A DNA stretch of 64,000 nt. Origin: Episyrphus balteatus. Lineage: Eukaryota; Arthropoda; Insecta; Diptera; Syrphidae. Below are positions 11,970-23,493 of the stretch, one piece after another. A model generated the notes under the pieces. That model was not told the DNA's origin. It made no database searches and worked only from the letters and a program-made list of their open reading frames with translations. Within the stretch, counting starts at the first letter, position 1, and every line of letters starts with the position of its first letter. The stretch spans positions 108,464,288 through 108,528,287 of the forward strand of contig NC_079135.1 in assembly GCF_945859705.1 (NCBI RefSeq). Direction: 5' to 3'. A program made the position numbers and the translations under genes.

Positions 11970-13886
11970 AGAGCCCAGAGCAGATTTTGGGAGTTTTTGG
12001 ATAACCGAAAATGAGTCATATGTATGTGTAGGTAATACCGTCCTGATGAAGAATTCGAAAGTCTGGCAGGTTTATTTCACGGCATTCTATGGTTTATGGG
12101 GAGTTGAAAAATGCATTTTTTCCGATTTTTGTGTCGAGTATATAACCACTTTAATTCATATAGAGCCGATAGAGGGCGATACCTTGATTGCAAAAAGTTC
12201 GGTCCCAGACGTTTTATTCGCGGCATTACCCCCGCCAGACGTCCTTGAAGAGTCGCGAAATGGCGATTTTCATACAAAAGTCAGAATATTATTTTTTGCA
12301 AGATATATAACCGTCTGGTGGTACCTATTAAAAAATCACCACTACCCCCTGATAGAAAATAAATTAGTGCCAGACGTTTTAACCACGGCATTACCCCCGC
12401 CAGACGTCCTTGAAGAGTCGCGAAATGGCGATTTTCGTACAAAAGTCAGAATATTATTTTTTGCAAGATATATAACCGTCTGGTGGTACCTATTAAAAAA
12501 TCACCACTACCCCCTGATAGAAAATAAATTAGTGCCAGACGGCATTACCCCCGGCAGACGTCCTTGAAGAGTCACGAAATGGCGATTTTCATACAAAAGT
12601 CAGAATATTATTTTTTGCAAGATATATAACCGTCTGGTGGTACCTATTAAAAAATCACCACTACCCCCTGATAGAAAATAAATTAGTGCCAGACGTTTTA
12701 ACCACGGCATTACCCTTGCCAGACGTCCTTGAAGAGTCGCGAAATGGCGATTTTCATACAAAAGTCAGAATATTATTTTTTGCAAGATATATAACCGTCT
12801 GGTGGTACCTATTAAAAAATCACCACTACCCCTTGATAGAAAATAAATTAGTGCCAGACGTTTTAACCACGGCATTACCCCCACCAGACGTCCTTGAAAA
12901 GTCCCGAAATAACGACTTTTGCATGAAAATCGTTATTTCGCGACTCTTCAAGGTCGTCTGGCGGGGGTAATGCCGTGGTTAAAACGTCTGGCACTAATTA
13001 ATTTTCTATCAGGGGGTAGTGGTGATTTTTTATTAGGTACCACCAGACGGTTATATATCTTGCAAAAAATAATATTCTGACTTTTGTATGAAAATCGCCA
13101 TTTCGCGACTCTTCAAGGACGTCTGGCGGGGGTAATGCCGTGGTTAAAACGTCTGGCACTAATTTATTTTCTATCAGGGGGTAGTGGTGATTTTTTAATA
13201 GGTACCACCAGACGGTTATATATCTTGCAAAAAATAATATTCTGACTTTTGTATGAAAATCGCCATTTCGCGACTCTTCAAGGACGTCTGGCGGGGGTAA
13301 TGCCGTGGTTAAAACGTCTGGCCTTAATTTATTTTCTATCAGGGGGTAGTGGTGATTTTTTAATAGGTACCACCAGACGGTTATATATCTTGCAAAAAAT
13401 AATATTCTGACTTTTGTACGAAAATCGCCATTTCGCGACTCTTCAAGAACGTCTGGCGGGGGTAATGCCGTGGTTAAAACGTCTGGCACTAATTTATTTT
13501 CTATCAAGGGGTAGTGGTGATTTTTTAATAGGTACCACCAGACGGTTATATATCTTGCAAAAAATAATATTCTGACTTTTGTATGAAAATCGCCATTTCG
13601 CGACTCTTCAAGGACGTCTGGCGGGGGTAATGCCGCGAATAAAACGTCTGGGACCGAACTTTTTGCAATCAAGGTATCGCCCTCTATCGGCTCTATATGA
13701 ATTAAAGTGGTTATATACTCGACACAAAAATCGGAAAAAATGCATTTTTCAACTCCCCATAAACCATAGAATGCCGTGAAATAAACCTGCCAGACTTTCG
13801 AATTCTTCATCAGGACGCTATTACCTACACATACATATGACCCATTTTCGGTTATCCAAAAACTCCCAAAATCTGCTCTGGGCTCT
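11970..13886. mobile_element. 1.9-kb foldback transposon with 165-bp internal repeats
   Basis: The arms run from AGAGCCCAGAGCAGATTTTG (11970) to its complement (13886) and are nearly identical over about 950 bp each. The centre, at about 12,915-12,945, is itself a palindrome (CGAAATAACGAC / GTTATTTCG). Outer 230 bp of each arm are unique; the inner part is a tandem array. TAGAC occurs just outside both ends but no clean target duplication is seen. The layout resembles Drosophila FB foldback elements, whose arms are built of tandem subrepeats. Inserted between SDR genes 1 and 2. Confidence 0.85.
12202..13650. repeat. Inverted arrays of 165-bp tandem repeats (55 codons)
   Basis: Left-arm units start at 12202, 12367, 12532, 12686 and 12851 (the last partial). 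Spacing is 165 bp except one 154-bp unit with an 11-bp deletion. The right arm has the mirrored array with all full-length units. Each unit carries CCAGACG twice and CGTCTGG once. Because 165 is divisible by three, the frame stays open: minus-strand 12998-13810 encodes 270 aa of 55-aa repeats (PDVLTTALPPPDVLEESRNG…). The left-arm frame is broken by the deletion. Confidence 0.85.
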
Positions 13887-14628
13887 TAGACTAATAATAA
13901 TATATTTTGTATTTATGAATCCGTACAAAATCGAAATTTTGATTAAATGTACCTACAACCTAATTGGAAAAAGCGATTACTTCATGGGGTTTTTGGAAAA
14001 TTCTGCGAAGTCGTTTTTGTTTTTTTTTTTTTGGGTAAAAATTGTTTTTGCTACAATTGCTTCCATCTTTAATTTTTTTAGATGGTTATTTCAAAGTCTT
14101 TTGAGCGGAAACTATAAGCAGTACGCAAAAATTGATAATTGTTAGTAATAATCTCTTTTTTTTACTTGCGATATAGGTATTATTAAATCAAGTTATGCAT
14201 TCAAAAAAATGCACAAAAAAAAAGCTGAGATAACATTTTTCCATGACATTACGATGATAGAGAATGCCAAAAAAGTGGGTTCCGGAAGTCCATCTGTCAG
14301 TCTGTCTGTTTGTCTGTCTGTATACGTAGCTACAGCCTAAACGGATGGACCGATGAACATCAAACTTGATATATAGCGATTTTTGGTGACTCTCCAGAGG
14401 GGTTTCTGGAATTATTTTGTTTGGACCAAAAATAACGGTACCTGTCATATATCGATTTTAGTAAAGTTGAATTTGCTCGGAAATGGCTCCAACAATTTTG
14501 TTAAAAAAATTCAAATATAAGTTTTAAGACAAGGTACATACATTATTAACGGTACCTGCCATAGAGCCGTTTTTTTTTTAATCCGATTTGTTCCGAAACT
14601 ACTGATTCGATTTCAATGAAGGGCGCTT

Positions 14629-14859
14629 TGTTGGGATTGAAAGAATAAAAAGAGATTTTATATCTTGTAAATTACACACTTGTTTTATTGTATTTGAAGA
14701 ACTACCAAAAAAGGAAACGAGGTTCTACCTCTTATATAGTCAAGCACACAAGATGAGAGAAAGAGATAACTCATATTACATAATACTTATATAATGCTCG
14801 CTGGCGTTTGATGTTGAGATGTGGTTAGAAGTTCTTAAGGCTGAGTTTTTATTTCAACA
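14629..14859 (-). repeat. Copia 3' LTR
   Basis: 231 bp, ends TGTTGGGATT…TTTCAACA on the plus strand (TG..CA with TGTTG/CAACA inverted ends). I saw no difference from the other LTR. A GTGGAGG purine run just upstream of it on the coding strand is the likely polypurine tract. Confidence 0.95.
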
Positions 14860-16274
14860 CCTCCACTAAAACCGGACTTAAGATCAGTTAGCCCCATCAT
14901 CTCGGAACATTTGTAATGCTTCTGACTTGGAACAGCTTTCGTTAATGAATCAGCAGACATATCTTCACTCCTTACATAGTCCAGATGAAAATAACCCAAT
15001 GCCACTTTGTCACGTACATAATGATGGCGAACGTCTATGTGCTTTGAGCGGGCGTGATAAGCATCTGTTTTCGCTAGGCTGATGGCACTTTTGTTGTCGC
15101 AAAATATTTTAATTTTTTCAGATTTTTTATCATCCAACTCATTTTTCAACTGTCGTAACCATTCCGCTTCTTGAAATGCAGCTGACATGGCCATGTATTC
15201 GGCCTCAGTGGTGGACAGGGCTACAGTTGCTTGCCGCTTACTGTTCCAGCTAATAGCACCACCTTGCTGAATGAAAACAAATCCTGTACATGACCGTCTG
15301 TCTTCTTCATCGCTGGCAAAATCTGCATCGCAAAAACCAATTAGGTCGCAATCAGTCGTTTGGGAAAATTTAATTTTTGCATTTAAGGTTCCCTTTAGAT
15401 AGCGAAAAACTCGCTTAACAGCTGTCCAATGAGAAGAATCGAATTCGTTGTTAAATTTACTCAAATAGTTCACTGCATAAGCAATATCCGGCCGGGTACC
15501 TTGAACCAGATATAACAAACTACCAATTGCTTCTTGGTAAGGAATTTTCTTGTGGTCAAACGATGAGTTCAGTTGTCTTGGTTTTTTTAGTCTCTGATTT
15601 GTGTCGAACGGTGTAGAAACAGGATTGCAATCACTCATGTTGAACCTCTGGAGTATGTCTGTTGTGTACTGTCTTTGATCGATATATATTTCGTGTTTTG
15701 ATCTATTCCGAGTTATTCTTAGACCAACACAGTTTTTTGCTTCACCTAGGTCTTTCATAGTGAAATTTTGTTTCAATTTATCTTTGACTTTTACTTTCAA
15801 AATTTCATTATTGCTGAAAATGAGCAAGTCATCTACGTAGACTGATACAAAAAACATCTTGTTATCCGAAAAGTTGAAGTAAATACACGGATCCAGTTTC
15901 GATTGTGTCAGGTTCAAGTCTTTCAACACCTTATCGAGCTTCTTGTTCCATTCTCGACTCGCTTGTTTTAAGCCATAAATGGCTTTGTTGAGTTTGCATA
16001 CTTTTCCTCTTGTATCACCAAAATCACCTTCAGGATGGACCATGTATATGTTCTCGGTAAGTTCACCTTGTAAAAACGCGCTAACAGCATCCATTTGCTC
16101 AATATTAAGGTTATATTTGGCTGCAATTGATATCAAGAATCTGATGGATGTGTATCTAACAACAGGCGAATACGTTTCCTGATAATCTATGCCTGGCTTT
16201 TGTGAACATCCCTTGATGACTAGTCGCGCTTTATACCGCGAAACGGTATTACTGTCATCTCGCTTAGTCTTGAA
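14835..16274 (-). pseudogene. Copia pol fragment: 3' part of RT plus RNase H
   Basis: Read leftwards from the hAT insertion at 16275. It begins inside the RT (KARLVIKG, YSPVVRYTS) and includes QMDAVSAFLQGE, the catalytic YVDD in FVSVYVDDLLIF, and the RNase H region (GFCDADFASD, LSTTEAEYMA, FCDNKSAISLA, HARSKHIDVRHHYVRD). The frame is open to a stop at 14835, inside the LTR. It is severed from its upstream half by the hAT element, so it cannot be made as part of a normal polyprotein. Confidence 0.9.
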
Positions 16275-17396
16275 CAGGGATGGGACTTTTAGAAAAAAAT
16301 GTCGAAGTAGATTTGAACAAATAACGCAGTAGATTCATTTTTATCGCAGTAGATTTTTATATTGTTAGAATTTCATAAAAAATAACAAAAACTAAACATG
16401 CATTTCTCTTTAGAAAATATAACAAAAACAGACCAAAACAAAAATGTATGCATTTTTGTATTAATTATACGTAAAAACACACGTTACGTATTAGGATGAG
16501 ATTGACTGCATTCAGAACGACGAACAAACAAATAATATAATTAATATGCTGATAATATTTTACATGAGATTCACGTGGAAATTTTCCACACAAAACATTT
16601 TTGTTCGCATGGAATTTTAAAAATGTCAAAACTAGAGAAGACACCAGTCAACTACCTCGCAGACCAGTCAACTACCTCGCAGAGTGTTGTCAGAATATTT
16701 AAGAAGCAAGGAGTCGATTTTGAAAAATCTTGGAGCCAAAAATAGCCTTTTTGAATATGGGCTAAAAAACGAATACAGTTTCTTTTTTGGTATGAGATTT
16801 TTGATTTTTTTTTAGTTTTCAGAAAAATTTTAGATATCAGTCTTCAATTAAATTTTTTTTTCGTTGATATTTGTATATTCTGGTTTTTATGCTTATTGAC
16901 GGGCATGAAATTAAATAGGTAGTAGTCAATAAAGAAAAATGTATGCAAATTGGTTATCTCTGTTCACATCTCTAATGGATTTTTGTTGTAAAATGCTTTG
17001 ATTTCAAAGGAGCCTTAAGTCGCCAAGTTTTGAATTTAAGAGCCAAATTTCGATAAATCGGAAATCAAAATTTTAAGTAGAGAGTGAAATGTTCAAGGAG
17101 CTTGTTTGGCGATAAATAGCCGGCTCTGGCAACACTGCCTAGCACATTACCTGAAAAAAATACGGGGAGTTTTCTGAACGTCAACAACTTTCCTCACGGA
17201 ACTCATAAATAATAGTAATAAAAGTAAGATTACATTTTTTCGGGTGAAATCTTGTTCACATGAAACTCACAATAGGCTGATATTTTTTTTTTTTTGTAAA
17301 ACAAAAAGTGCAGTAGATTTTATTTAAAGGCAGTAGATTTGTTTCTTGAAGAAAATGCAGTAGATCTACTGCAATTGCAGCAAAGTCCCATCCCTG
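16275..17396. mobile_element. Non-autonomous hAT element in copia RT, TSD GTCTTGAA
   Basis: 1,122 bp with 15-bp terminal inverted repeats CAGGGATGGGACTTT, flanked by a perfect 8-bp duplication (16267-16274, 17397-17404). Removing the insert and one duplication restores the RT reading frame. CAGTAGATT words occur three times near each end (the first imperfect), like the subterminal sites used by hAT transposases. It has no transposase. Similar interior sequence occurs at about 28490-28690 and 31200-31325. Confidence 0.92.
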
Positions 17397-18612
17397 GTCT
17401 TGAAGATCCATTTACAATTGATTGGCCTTGTATTTGGTGGTAGATCTCTTAAAGTCCATGTGTTGTTGTCAATCAACGACTTGTATTCTTCTGACATCGC
17501 ATGTTTCCATTGAATTTTGTTTGGTCCACTCAACGCTTCTTGGACAGACTGTGGGTCATCATCAGATATTATTTCAGCGGAGTACAAATAGTAATCGTCC
17601 ATGTTCACAGGTCTCGGTATTCTCGATGATCGTCTGGCTGGATTGTTATCGGATGTCGTTGGTGTACTTGCTGTAGGTGAGCACGTTGAATCGGGATCAA
17701 GATATGCAGATGAATCGTCAATCGTATCTGGATCTGATGAAATTTCAATAGAATTCGACAAAATTTCATCTTCGTCCTCCACTACAGCTGGATTTTCATC
17801 GAGGTCGACAGATACCATTTCGGGTGACACATCCAGATGTTCTTGATTGTGAAAGGTGTCTTCAAAGAAAACGACGTCACGGCTTTTCACAATGTGATTG
17901 TTTCTGGGATTTATCAAACGGTAGCCTTTCGAATCATCGCAATATCCAACGAAGATCAACTCTTGCGCTTTTGCATCCCATTTAGAACGATTGACTTTGG
18001 GAATATGTACGAGAGCTTTTGAGCCGAACGACTTTAGATGACATACATCTGGTTTAACTCCAGACCAGACTTCCTGAGGTGTACGGTCAGGAATTGCAGA
18101 ACAAGCAGAACGGTTTATGAGATAGACGGCAGTTGCAGCAGCCTCAGCCCAGAATGGCTTCCCTAGATGAGCATGAAACAGCATGCTTCGGGCTCGTTCA
18201 ACGATGGTACGGTTTATGCGCTCCGCTACACCGTTTTGCTGGGGGCTGTACGGGACAGTTGTCTGATGGCGTATTCCATTTGCATCGAGAATAGCCTTGA
18301 ACTGTCGATTGCAAAACTCCGTGCCGTTATCTGTACGCAAGCACTTTATTTTATGCGATGTCTCATTTTCGACATGGGCTTTAAATTTCGCAAAGAGTGC
18401 TGGTACTTCCGTTTTTGTCTGCAAAAAATAAATGAAAACTTTACGCGAATGATCATCAACGAATGTAAGAAAATACTTAGCTCCACCAATCGAAGATTCC
18501 TCCATCGGACCACATAAGTCCGAATGGAGGAGTTGCAGTAGTTCACTCGATCGAGAACTGGATGATTTGAACGCCTTTCGAGCCATCTTTCCCTTAACAC
18601 ACGGAACACAAT
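17397..18612 (-). pseudogene. Copia pol fragment: integrase plus start of RT
   Basis: An integrase core with the three catalytic acidic residues in HSDLCGPM, RTDNGTEF and PQQNGVAERINR, then the GKPFWAEA and RTPQEVW regions typical of copia. An acidic linker and the RT start (NTWTLRDLPP, KWIF) follow. The N-terminal HHCC finger is lost: near 18600-18615 the integrase frame is joined to gag in another frame, so a deletion of protease and flanking sequence also shifted the frame. Confidence 0.88.
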
Positions 18613-18971
18613 TTGCTGACGTAGTCTTCAATGTTTTCGCACGAATCAAGACGAGTTTGGATGAGTTGTCTGAGAAGACCAACTCGACGTGTGAGACCGG
18701 AATCTTGGAACGCCATCTTTAATTTGTCCCACACATCTTTAGAAGATTTGGCGTCTTCAATATGTACGTAGTTTATTTTGTCGATGAGTAAAATAATTTT
18801 TGACTTTGCTTTTACGTCAAGTTTCGAGTCTATACCTGTGGCAGGATAAATTCCCTGCACTGTGTCCCACAGTTCCTCGTGTTGCAGGAAATTTTTTAGG
18901 GCGAACGCCCATGTATTATAATTCTCACGTCCGAGAAGTTTCTCAATTTGAAATGTCGACGAATTCGACAT
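18597..18971 (-). pseudogene. Copia gag N-terminal fragment
   Basis: About 125 aa starting at the ATG at 18971, with the copia gag pattern (LLGRENYNTWAFALKNFL, SSKDVWDKL, LRQLIQTRL). It stops at TAA just past the deletion junction, after EDYVSKL. The CCHC zinc knuckle and protease that should follow are absent. Confidence 0.85.
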
Positions 18972-19042
18972 AATAAAACTTTAAATTAAAACGATTAATA
19001 CAAAAAACGATTACGCTCTATTTTATCTTTCTTTTTTAATTA

Positions 19043-19058
19043 CTTTGAGCCCATAACC
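19043..19058 (-). other. Copia primer-binding site
   Basis: Directly inside the 5' LTR. On the coding strand it reads GGTTATGGGCTCAAAG. The first ten bases match the copia-type site for the internal half-fragment of initiator tRNA-Met. Confidence 0.75.
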
Positions 19059-19289
19059 TGTTGGGATTGAAAGAATAAAAAGAGATTTTATATCTTGTAA
19101 ATTACACACTTGTTTTATTGTATTTGAAGAACTACCAAAAAAGGAAACGAGGTTCTACCTCTTATATAGTCAAGCACACAAGATGAGAGAAAGAGATAAC
19201 TCATATTACATAATACTTATATAATGCTCGCTGGCGTTTGATGTTGAGATGTGGTTAGAAGTTCTTAAGGCTGAGTTTTTATTTCAACA
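19059..19289 (-). repeat. Copia 5' LTR
   Basis: 231 bp, same sequence as 14629-14859 as far as I could compare. Identity of the two LTRs indicates a very recent insertion. Confidence 0.95.
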
Positions 19290-20382
19290 CGCTTTCATAA
19301 ATGCATAGTTGCCCAAATCTGACGAATGCAAAGCTTTCATTAATGCAAATGACAAATGTCAGGTGTTCATAAATGCAAAACGCAAATATTTGCAGCGCAA
19401 ATGTGCAAATGAAAAAATTCTCATGCGCAATGAATTTAAACTTAAAGAAAGAAGAAACATGAAGTAAAAGATGATACAGCTTTTCTTTGTTTCTCAATTC
19501 TGTCAAAATATTAATTGAAAATTCAAAGTTCAAGTCAAAATAACAAAAATAGTCGCGAATTTCTTGGATATAATAAATTTGTAAATATTGACAGAAATGT
19601 TTAAAAAAAAGTTTTAGGATGGAATTAAGATAATATAATGTTATTTTGGAGAAGAGGCTGAATTGCAACTTAAAAAATTTGACAAATGACGCAAATCAGA
19701 AAAAGTGTTCATAAATTCAAAGTAAAATACATGCGCAAATAGTTTTTCTGACATTAGTCTGATCGCAAATGACCGCATGTAAACAAAGCAACCATGCAAT
19801 TATAAAAGCACCCGAAACTTTTTGTATAAAAGCAATTTTTATATAATTTTATAAGCCAAAAATAAAATTTTGAAAAAATTAGTTTTTGGATTTAATCAAA
19901 TTTTCGAAAACGGGACATTGATTTTTTTTTTGTGATTTCTACAAAATGGCATACCCATTTTATTTTAAAACTTTTTTCCAAAAAATTATTTATAAAAAAA
20001 TTAGCTTATTTAAAAACGGCTCTAAAGATTTTGAAAATTTGTTTTCTAAAAATACATCTTAATATATCAAATACAACTGCATACTTGTTTTGGGGGGCAA
20101 TTTGATTTCAGATGTTGTTTTATTCCTTTGAAAAACGAATGTTATGTTTTTTTGTTTATTTTTGTTTTGTTTTTATAAATATGTACATACATTTCCCAAA
20201 TTTCTATATAAAAAAGTCTTAAAAATTTAAGAAACTTGAACTCTAAGAGCAAGTTCGTGTGACTAAGTCGTGCATTTTATTTAATATGCAGTTTGTTTTT
20301 GTATTTTCAAATAACACGCCAAAAATACAAAAAAATGTATTTTTTATTTTTTGTACTTTTTTGATAAATTTCTCTAGTAGCC

Positions 20383-22337
20383 CAGGGAAATTAGTAAATT
20401 AAATCGCATTTTTCGCGGGACAAAATTTTTTTCATGGAATGTGTTCGGGTGGTTGTCCTTATCATAAAAGTCAATTTGTTGGGATAATTGGAGGTTGGGA
20501 ACAGCCGCCATCTTGGAAAAGAGATTGGTATCGTTTTTATTGAATAGCTCCATTGTTATTCATTTTAACAAAAACTGACAAAGGTAAGACTTATTAACAA
20601 TAAAATTATCTAAAAAATCATATACAAAACAATTCCGTGAGTTGATTAAATAAAATTTTATAGTTGGTCAAAGTGCGTGTTTGTATCGCAAGGTTGGGGC
20701 AAAATGACATTTGTTCATATATCTGACGAACTTTTGATTTGTTTGGATAATTCTGCAAAAATGAATTAAAGTATTTATAATTATCTATAAAATGAGACCA
20801 CAATCGTTATTGTGACCATCATATTGTAGAAGTAATCTAACTCCAAAACTCTCCATGTACTAGTCAAAAGTGAGAAAAAAGCTAGTTTTTTGCTAGTAGG
20901 CCGAGCAAATTGTGGGAGTAGAGGTACAACCAAAATATAAGTACGCAGTTTTGCAGCCATACGCGTCTTAATATCGATTTCAAATGTCTGACAACTCTAA
21001 TTTTTTGCTTTATACGGTTTTCGGAGGTTAAATAACTTAAGTTTTCCACTTAATGTGAATGGGCTAAATTTATACTATTTCCAATTATAAATATAAAAGC
21101 TGATGCTCTATCATTTTTCCTAAATCTGGACACCTCAATCTCTGCGATCGGGTTAATAGAACTCACGATATAAGCTTTCTTAACTAACCATATCACGCTT
21201 CTCAATTCAAATAAACAAACAAAATCTAAACAAAAAACCTCTAAAACATAATCGCATCAACGGCTTATATCTTGAGTTCTATTGGTCACATCCTCATGAT
21301 TGGGGTGTCTAGATTTAGGAAAAATAATAAAGCACCAGCTTGTATATTTATAATTTATACTATTTGAAATTATAAATATACAAGCTGATGCTCTATTATT
21401 TTTCCTAAATCTGGACACCCCAATCTTGAGAATGTGATATAAGCCGTTTATACGATTATGTTTTAGAGGCTATTTTGTTTAGATTTTTGTTTGTTTATAT
21501 GTATTGAAAAGCCTGATATGGTTAGTTAAAAAAGCCTATATCGTGAGTTCTATTAACCACATAGCCGAGATTGAGGTGTTCAGATTTAGGAAAAATAATA
21601 GAGCATCAGCTTGTATATTTATAATTTCAAATAGTATAAATTTAGCCCATTCACATTAAGTGGAAAACTTAAGTTATTTAACCCCCCGAAAACCGTATTA
21701 AGCAAAAAATTAGAGTTGTCAGACATTTGAAATCGATATTAAGACGCGTATGGCTGCAAAACTGCGTACTTATATTTTGGTTGTACCTCTACTCCCAAAA
21801 TTTGCTCGGCCTACTAGAAAAAAACTAGCTTTTTTCTCACTTTTGACTAGTACATGGAGAGTTTTGGAGTTAGATTACTTCTACAGTATGATGGTCACAA
21901 TAACGATTGTGGTCTCATTTTATAGATAATTATAAATACTTTAATTCATTTTTGCAGAATTATCCAAACAAATCAAAAGTTCGTCAGATATATGAACAAA
22001 TGTCATTTTGCCCCAACCTTGCGATACAAACACGCACTTTGACCAACTATAAAATTTTATTTAATCAACTCACGGAATTGTTTTGTATATGATTTTTTAG
22101 ATAATTTTATTGTTAATAAGTCTTACCTTTGTCAGTTTTTGTTAAAATGAATAACAATGGAGCTATTCAATAAAAACGATACCAATCTCTTTTCCAAGAT
22201 GGCGGCTGTTCCCAACCTCCAATTATCCCAACAAATTGACTTTTATGATAAGGACAACCACCCGAACACATTCCATGAAAAAAATTTTGTCCCGCGAAAA
22301 ATGCGATTTCATGCCCATATTTTGACTAATTTCCCTG
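20383..22337. mobile_element. 1.95-kb near-perfect palindrome (foldback element)
   Basis: Arms of about 970 bp meet near 21,360. The ends are CAGGGAAATTAGT and its complement. Each arm holds a mirrored 61-aa frame (20618-20803 minus, 21907-22092 plus), so neither is likely a gene. The inner part repeats CTGATGCTCTATTATTTTTCC in alternating orientation. A diverged single arm lies at 32938-33360. No clear target duplication. Confidence 0.88.
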
Positions 22338-23228
22338 AGCTATAGGTGCCGTGAGAAAATTTTGTTGAACAAAAAATTCGGATTCGTGTTCAGCACAAAA
22401 AAAAAATGTATGCAAATCAATTACACCATCAGAAAACTATCCACACTTTATGAACCTAAATAAAACAGACTTTACATATTTTTTTAAAAATTTCACATGA
22501 CCAATCAAGGTTAAATTTTATAATAATTAAATGCTTAATATAACAATTTTTTAGGATTTTTCAACAACAACAAAAAATTCCACATACGCCATAGTGACCC
22601 TCTAAATTAAACATTCAATGACTGTTTTTATAAATGGTGTGCCAAGACCTTGGATCCTTTAAATACTTATCTCGCACGAGCAAATAAGAAATATAGGTAT
22701 ATTGTAGGCACTAACCTTCTTGGATAATAAATAATAAACAAAATGGCCTAAGTTGATGGAAGTTTTTAACTTATGAATACCTGATAAGCGAAAATAGTGC
22801 AAGGGATTTGTAGTATCCAACTTTTTGATACACAATGCATTTTACCACGCCTATCCTGCCAGGAAGCAGACGGAATGACCCGTTGTGTTCGTAACTACTA
22901 AAAGCCCTCATTTACTTCCAATTTGAAATTAAAAAAAAAAATGTTCAGTTTGAAAGCACAATAATGGAATAAGTGTCATGAAATTTCATATGGACAAGAA
23001 CAATTAAGTTACGTTAAAAATGTGTTTTATTTAAAAATATACTCAGTAAATTTTAATCTCATACTAAGCAAACTGTGTCTTACAAATACTGTGCAGGTCT
23101 TTAAACATCTAAAAGCTATACCTACCAATCTTCCATAAACTAGTCACGTTTGTTTATTTGCATCCCAAAAAACTTTACGATCCTTTTAAGACATCATTAC
23201 AAGACTTCGATTTCCTAATAAAATTAAT
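22338..23228. other. Intergenic, AT-rich
   Basis: No gene seen. It holds one copy (22581-22600) of a short recurrent motif, CATACGCCATAGTGACC, described in the findings. Confidence 0.6.
22581..22600 (-). repeat. Recurrent 'GGTCACTRTGGTGTATG' motif, copy 1 of 5
   Basis: Other copies are at 24727-24757 (+), 31621-31643 (-), 39200-39222 (-) and 45244-45273 (+). Each is followed by a poly(T) run in the GGTCACT orientation. Too short to classify. Confidence 0.5.
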
Positions 23229-23269
23229 TATAAAACTTTATAACACGATCCACCTGCAATGTATCAGTC
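23229..23269 (+). promoter_or_regulatory. Core promoter of SDR gene 2 (TATA + Inr)
   Basis: TATAAAA at 23229 and TATAA at 23239 precede a perfect arthropod initiator TCAGTC (23264-23269, A+1 at 23266). The start codon is 228 bp further on, with a likely 5'UTR intron acceptor TTCACAG at 23487. Confidence 0.45.
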
Positions 23270-23493
23270 AGCATGCAAAATAATAATAAAGTTATTGCAG
23301 CTTCAAACTTGCATCCGCTTCAAGTTCATTGGCAATCAAAACCAGGGGCGTCTTTTTTTTTTTTTATTTCTATATGCAACTATATTCTATAACCAGTTGC
23401 ATTTGAAACAAAAACTTTCTCCTCACATCCAATCTGAGATTGCACTCTCACTTTACTTTGCCGGATAAATTTATCTGCACTTCACAGTTCGAA

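Larger units (their letters stand above)
14629..19289 (-). mobile_element. Ty1/copia LTR retrotransposon, internally deleted, TSD CGCTT
   Basis: A 4,661-bp element on the minus strand with two 231-bp LTRs that I read as identical, and perfect 5-bp target duplications CGCTT (14624-14628, 19290-19294). Order 5' to 3': LTR, primer-binding site, gag start, integrase, RT, RNase H, LTR, which is the copia order. The rest of gag, the protease and the N-terminal integrase zinc finger are missing. RT is split by a hAT element at 16275-17396. It is therefore non-autonomous, though a recent insertion. Confidence 0.95.
14621..19813. mobile_element. MITE (527 bp) in family-3 repeat, split by copia; TSD GAA
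   Basis: Its own sequence is 14621-14628 plus 19295-19813. Termini are GGGCGCTTTCATAAATGC and the inverse of GGGTGCTTTTATAATTGC, with GAA on both sides (14618-14620, 19814-19816). Other copies of the host repeat are continuous at this point. It contains many GCAAATG/CATTTGC words. It has no transposase; the 3-bp target suggests a PIF/Harbinger-like or related element. Confidence 0.7.
14164..20281 (+). repeat. Interspersed repeat family 3, copy 1 (split by nested insertions)
   Basis: Begins ACTTGCGATATAGG and carries GAGAATGCCAAAAAAGTGGG, a (CTGT)n tract and CAGCCTAAACG. It resumes after the insertions at about 19814 and ends near AGTCGTGCATTTTAT. Other copies are at 40287-42741 (+), 48754-49710 (-) and 63762-64000 (+). 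The intact length is about 960 bp. No ORF is seen and the class is not identified. The insertions 14621-19813 interrupt it. Confidence 0.7.

Noticed and set aside
12202..13650. CRISPR-like array
   Set aside because: Units are 165 bp with no unique spacers, arranged as inverted arrays in an insect transposon.
12998..13810. 270-aa repeat protein as a host gene
   Set aside because: It lies in the arm of a foldback element. The length of the open frame follows from a 165-bp unit; there is no evidence of selection or a promoter.
20618..22092. Two identical 61-aa genes on opposite strands
   Set aside because: They are mirror images in the arms of one palindrome and match no family.
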